Shown here: piece after piece, positions 60,665-64,000 of the stretch | Position numbering within the stretch: position 1 is the stretch's first letter | Layout of the letters: each line of letters begins with the position of its first letter | NCBI RefSeq assembly: GCF_036323735.1 | Contig: NC_086020.1 | Location: 87,235,710-87,299,709, forward strand | DNA from: Rattus norvegicus | Lineage: Eukaryota > Chordata > Mammalia > Rodentia > Muridae | Direction: 5' to 3' | Length of the DNA stretch: 64,000 nucleotides | Program-made: the position numbers and the translations under genes | Notes under the pieces: generated by a model | What the model was told of the DNA's origin: nothing | Database searches by the model: none | The model's input: the letters and a program-made list of their open reading frames with translations, nothing else

Positions 60665-60990
60665 CCCAAACCACTTGTCTTTTCTTTTTCTTTTTCATCA
60701 TTAATTTATTTTTTCACTTCACATCCCAGTTGTGTCATCTCCTACCCCTACACACCCCACCATTCATTCAGCCCCTCCATTTCTCCCTATTTCTTCTCCT
60801 CTCAGAATAAGGATACCCCAACCCTGAAATCACCCCTGGTGTATCATGTTACTGTAGGACTAGGCACATCCTCTCCAACTTAGTACTGACAATATTGCTT
60901 GGTTTGTGAAATAGGTACCAAAGGCAGGCAACAGATTTAGGGACATTCTTGCTCCAGGAGTTAAGGGACCTGACAAAAGGTCTGTCTCAT
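60665..60990 (-). mobile_element. Lx-type L1 3' fragment, antisense
   Basis: A T-rich start, 'cttcacatcccagttgtgtc', a C-rich tract and 'actaggcacatcctctccaa' match the antisense 3' end of old rodent L1. Confidence 0.7.
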
Positions 60991-62070
60991 CTAGAAATCA
61001 GGTCTAATGGACACATAATTTTGTAACTTCGACACCATTAAGTACTTGTTCATCTTAAATCATAGACAGAATGAATTGTAGCAGAAGAGGGAGGTGCATT
61101 CCCTTTATAATCAAGGGTTAAGATTGCAGGCCATGGAGATTTCAGCAATATTAAAGGACATATTTTCTATGGAATTCTAATTAAAACTGTAAATGTCTTA
61201 GAGTTAGGAAACTCTCTTTCAGATGTCCTTCACACTATTGTGTAGTCAAACATATACCCATTTGGGCAACACATCCACAATGATTCATTATGTTCCTTTA
61301 TGTCTCCTGTATGTGGTAAGAACAGCTGATCCTTCATTTGAGTTACGTCTGGTGGTTACTTCCTGCTCCCAAAACATAGTGAATCATTTTGCTTTGTCTG
61401 ACCACACAGGTTTCAGAATTCTCCTATTTCATATATATGATCTTGGTTCAGAACTTGTAAGGTGAGGAGATCAGCCTTTCTGCAATCAAAGTTGCATTTG
61501 TTTGCTTACATTGATAATTCTCAAATCACTTATCATGCCAGGTCATCTATTATAGTCAGATCTTCCTTATAGGCATTGTGAATGGAAGGACTTGTGGTCA
61601 CTGCATTTCTAATAATTTTTTCACTGTGAAAAAGAAATAGCACAAACATTTTTGACAATCACACAAATCCATCTGCCTATGTGATGCACTTTTAGGGGGA
61701 AAATGCACCACTGACTTAGTATTAAGAACATGTCTAGGTAAGACTTCATTTCCAAAGCAACAAATTTTAACACACCTTTGGCTGTATTTGATAAACATAA
61801 ATCATTTAAGATAAAATGCCAGTTTAAAAAAACTTTTTATAATGTGTTTAGTATATGTTTGTATCTCCAGGTAATTAGATTTTTGTCAACTTTATTTGAA
61901 CTAAACTCATCAGGAAACTCAATTGAGGAAATGAATCCATAAGATTGGTTTGTAAACCTATTTGTTGTAGGGCATTTCCTTGATTAATGACTGATTGGAA
62001 AGGACTCCATCCATCCAATACAGTGGTATATGGGGTGGGTGGTTGTAAAAAGCAAGAGAAAAGTATCTGA
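60991..62070. other. Unrecognised sequence
   Basis: No repeat or gene recognised in about 1.1 kb. Confidence 0.4.
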
Positions 62071-62175
62071 TGGGGTTGGAGACAGAGTTTGCTCTTTATG
62101 AGCACACATTGTTCTTTCAGAGGGCATAAGTTCAGATCCCACCAAGTGCTGCAGTAAAATTAAATAAAAATGTTT
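62071..62175 (+). mobile_element. Diverged B2-like SINE
   Basis: 'tggggttggagacagagttt', 'tctttcagagggcataagtt' and 'agatcccaccaagtgctgca' follow the sense B2 order, ending in an A-rich tail ('aaaattaaataaaaa'). Confidence 0.65.
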
Positions 62176-62850
62176 TCTTAATCCTGCACTAAATCTGGAA
62201 ACTTGGGGGCTCAAATCATCTCTTAGATAATTTCATCTCAGTCAGCAAAGCATCTCACATGCTTGGCTCTATCCCATATCACACTGCCAATGGCTACTAT
62301 TTGATCTTGGCAACAATCTACCCATCTAGTTTTCAAGGCAGGTTGCCACCATACCAGACATACAAATCCCAATTCTGTGGCTGCCCTATGTCTCCAGCCA
62401 CCGCACACTCTCTTGAACTCAATTAAATTGCCACATGAAAGAACATACAACACAATAACCTCTGATCCAATTGATAAGATATAATTTGCTCATCTAGACA
62501 TACAAAATCCTATACACCTCTATCCCTTAAGAATATCCATAACAACCTGTAAATGTGCAGAGAAAAATCTTAATATCTACCTCTGTGTTCTTTCCGCTGC
62601 TCCTCTCCCCTTCTCTTTCTCCTTCTCTTTAAAACTTTTCTTCTTCCCATCCTTCCTTGTCATCCAGTGACAGGTCTCGTTCTATCTTGTACCTGACTTC
62701 ACCTGCACACTGACATCATCATACAAACTAGTACTACAGATAACCTAATACTGCATGTCACTCTAACTCCAGGGAAAAACCAAGCCATTCATTTGTGTCC
62801 TTCATGTGAACCTTCATTTAGGTGCACATGCATACACGAACATACACAAA
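62176..62850. other. Unrecognised sequence
   Basis: No coding or repeat feature recognised. Pyrimidine-rich near 62590-62650. Confidence 0.4.

Positions 62851-62882
<32 letters not shown>
62851..62882. repeat. (AC)n microsatellite
   Basis: About 16 AC units. Confidence 0.95.
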
Positions 62883-62884
<2 letters not shown>

Positions 62885-62936
62885 AATACAAAAGAAAAAT
62901 TATATACAGCATTTACATATATAATTAAAGATGGAT

Positions 62937-62938
<2 letters not shown>

Positions 62939-62993
<55 letters not shown>
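62939..62993. repeat. (AT)n microsatellite
   Basis: About 27 uninterrupted AT units, preceded by three GGAT units. Confidence 0.95.
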
Positions 62994-62994
<1 letters not shown>

Positions 62995-63029
62995 CTGAAT
63001 AAGAGTTTAGGAACAAAGGATGTAAGAAG

Positions 63030-63215
63030 TTTTGCTTCATGGACTCTGCTTCAGTTCCTGCTTCCAGACTTCCATGCTGATTTAGGTACTACATTGGTCC
63101 CTTCATGATGGAGTGTAATAAGGAACTGTAAATCAAATAAAACCTTTACCTTTTCATTTGCTTTTGATCATGGTTTTTATCACACTAATAGAAAGCAAGC
63201 TAAAATAGAAGTCAG
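63030..63215 (+). mobile_element. MaLR-type LTR 3' part
   Basis: 'ccttcatgatggagtgtaat', 'aaatcaaataaaacctttac' and 'atggtttttatcacactaat' match the 3' part of a rodent MaLR-type LTR, including its AATAAA signal. Confidence 0.5.
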
Positions 63216-64000
63216 AACTAAGATTGTGGAAAAAATCATGTCCACGTGTGATGTATATGAATTATGATTTTGCATTTTATGCTCAAATGGGCAGACAATT
63301 ATTTATATTAACAGGAAAACAGAACCACTGAAGTGAAACATTGGCTTTATTGGATCAGCAAATCATGACAGGCTGTAGCCGAGAAATCATCTCTGATTCT
63401 AGAGATATAACACAGATCCAAAGTATTCTTCACAGTATATATTCAAAGTAAGTGGATGCTGTGGTCCATAAGTGACAAAGGCTGCATGCCATGCTGACAG
63501 TAGAATCAGGAATAGTATTCAAGTTGTCCTAGGTTGTGCCAAATGGAAACTGTAGTATTGAAAGAATCATAGAGGGCATGAACTTGACAATGTGTATCAG
63601 TGTTGGAGTAACTGAAAAGAAACCCTTGATGATGGTGCACCCTCAGTTGGAGTGGAAACCACAGATTGACAGAGTCACACACAGAATGTAAAGTTTTGTT
63701 TAAAATGGCAGGGTTGCAGTACCTGAAGGTCATAGAGAAGGTGAAGGCTTAACTTAAGTTGCAAGGAGATCTCAACAAGTGGACAAGACAGACTATATAC
63801 AGAAGACCAGCTAGAATAGCAGCAGATAAGGTGTGTTTGTGAATGAGGATATAAGATCATCTGTGTCTGCTGAAGAGGGCAAAGTCAGCAAATTAGAGCT
63901 GCATGATCCTCCTTTCACACAGAAGTTTTGGAGTTCCATGAGTTTGACACTGAGTTCTTTACAATTTTATGCTTTTGTCTTGTCTTGTGTTGCAGCTAAT
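63216..64000. other. Unclassified sequence with a minus-strand 3'-end-like signal
   Basis: On the minus strand a polyadenylation signal in CCAATAAAGCCAATG lies at about 63340-63356, downstream of a moderately open stretch (frames 63860-63675 and 63733-63506). It could be an LTR or the 3' end of a processed transcript. I recognise neither. Confidence 0.3.

Overview
This window is mammalian, murine-rodent and most probably rat (Rattus) nuclear DNA. The evidence is a near-intact tRNA-derived ID element with a 14-bp target duplication, rodent L1 copies of several ages (younger ones with rat-type 5'UTR repeats of about 600 bp, older Lx-like ones), B1, B2 and B3-like SINEs, MaLR (ORR1-like) LTRs and a class II (ERVK, betaretrovirus-like) provirus. 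There are no bacterial features. No intact host protein-coding gene is visible. The best host-gene trace is a candidate signal-peptide exon at 3054-3126 with a phase-1 splice donor.

Layout. 1-426 is an L1 3' end. 427-3446 is mostly non-repetitive sequence holding a small twin-primed L1 (1448-1803) and the candidate leader exon. 3447-7190 is an old antisense L1 containing a second twin-primed L1, a solo ERVK LTR with a perfect 6-bp target duplication and an Lx 3' fragment. 7710-13835 is a near-full-length antisense L1 carrying the ID element. 13836-16981 is mostly unique DNA.

16982-35082 is a tandem segmental duplication. Unit 1 (16982-23260) and unit 2 (23261-35082) both hold the same AT-rich flank, the same inverted (twin-primed) Lx L1 with the same internal endonuclease deletion and ORR1-like insertion, and the same solo LTR. 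The units meet at a 3-bp ATC microhomology. Unit 2 later gained a full-length L1 (24408-31155) at a place where about 0.84 kb of the unit-1 sequence is missing. The Lx continues to about 36578, where it meets another L1 head-on at the same ORF2 position. That L1 runs antisense to 41350 and is interrupted by a younger L1 that apparently carries a 3' transduction (18-bp target duplication). Another antisense L1 occupies 41360-46526.

48125-52380 is a defective provirus on the minus strand: a 3' LTR with polypurine tract, an open 161-codon envelope-derived frame, integrase, RNase H and partial RT, a gag remnant, a primer-binding site that fits tRNA-Ile, and a truncated 5' LTR. Its integrase region contains a 21-nt exact copy of the 3' polypurine-tract sequence, in the position of a central polypurine tract. 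From 52381 to the end there is an older sense L1 3' end, scattered SINE fragments, microsatellites and long stretches in which I recognise nothing.

The elements do not form a pathway. The window is a record of retrotransposition, duplication and decay. The observations most worth following are the duplicated polypurine tract, the open envelope-derived frame, the microhomology-joined tandem duplication, the 3'-transducing L1 and the candidate leader exon.
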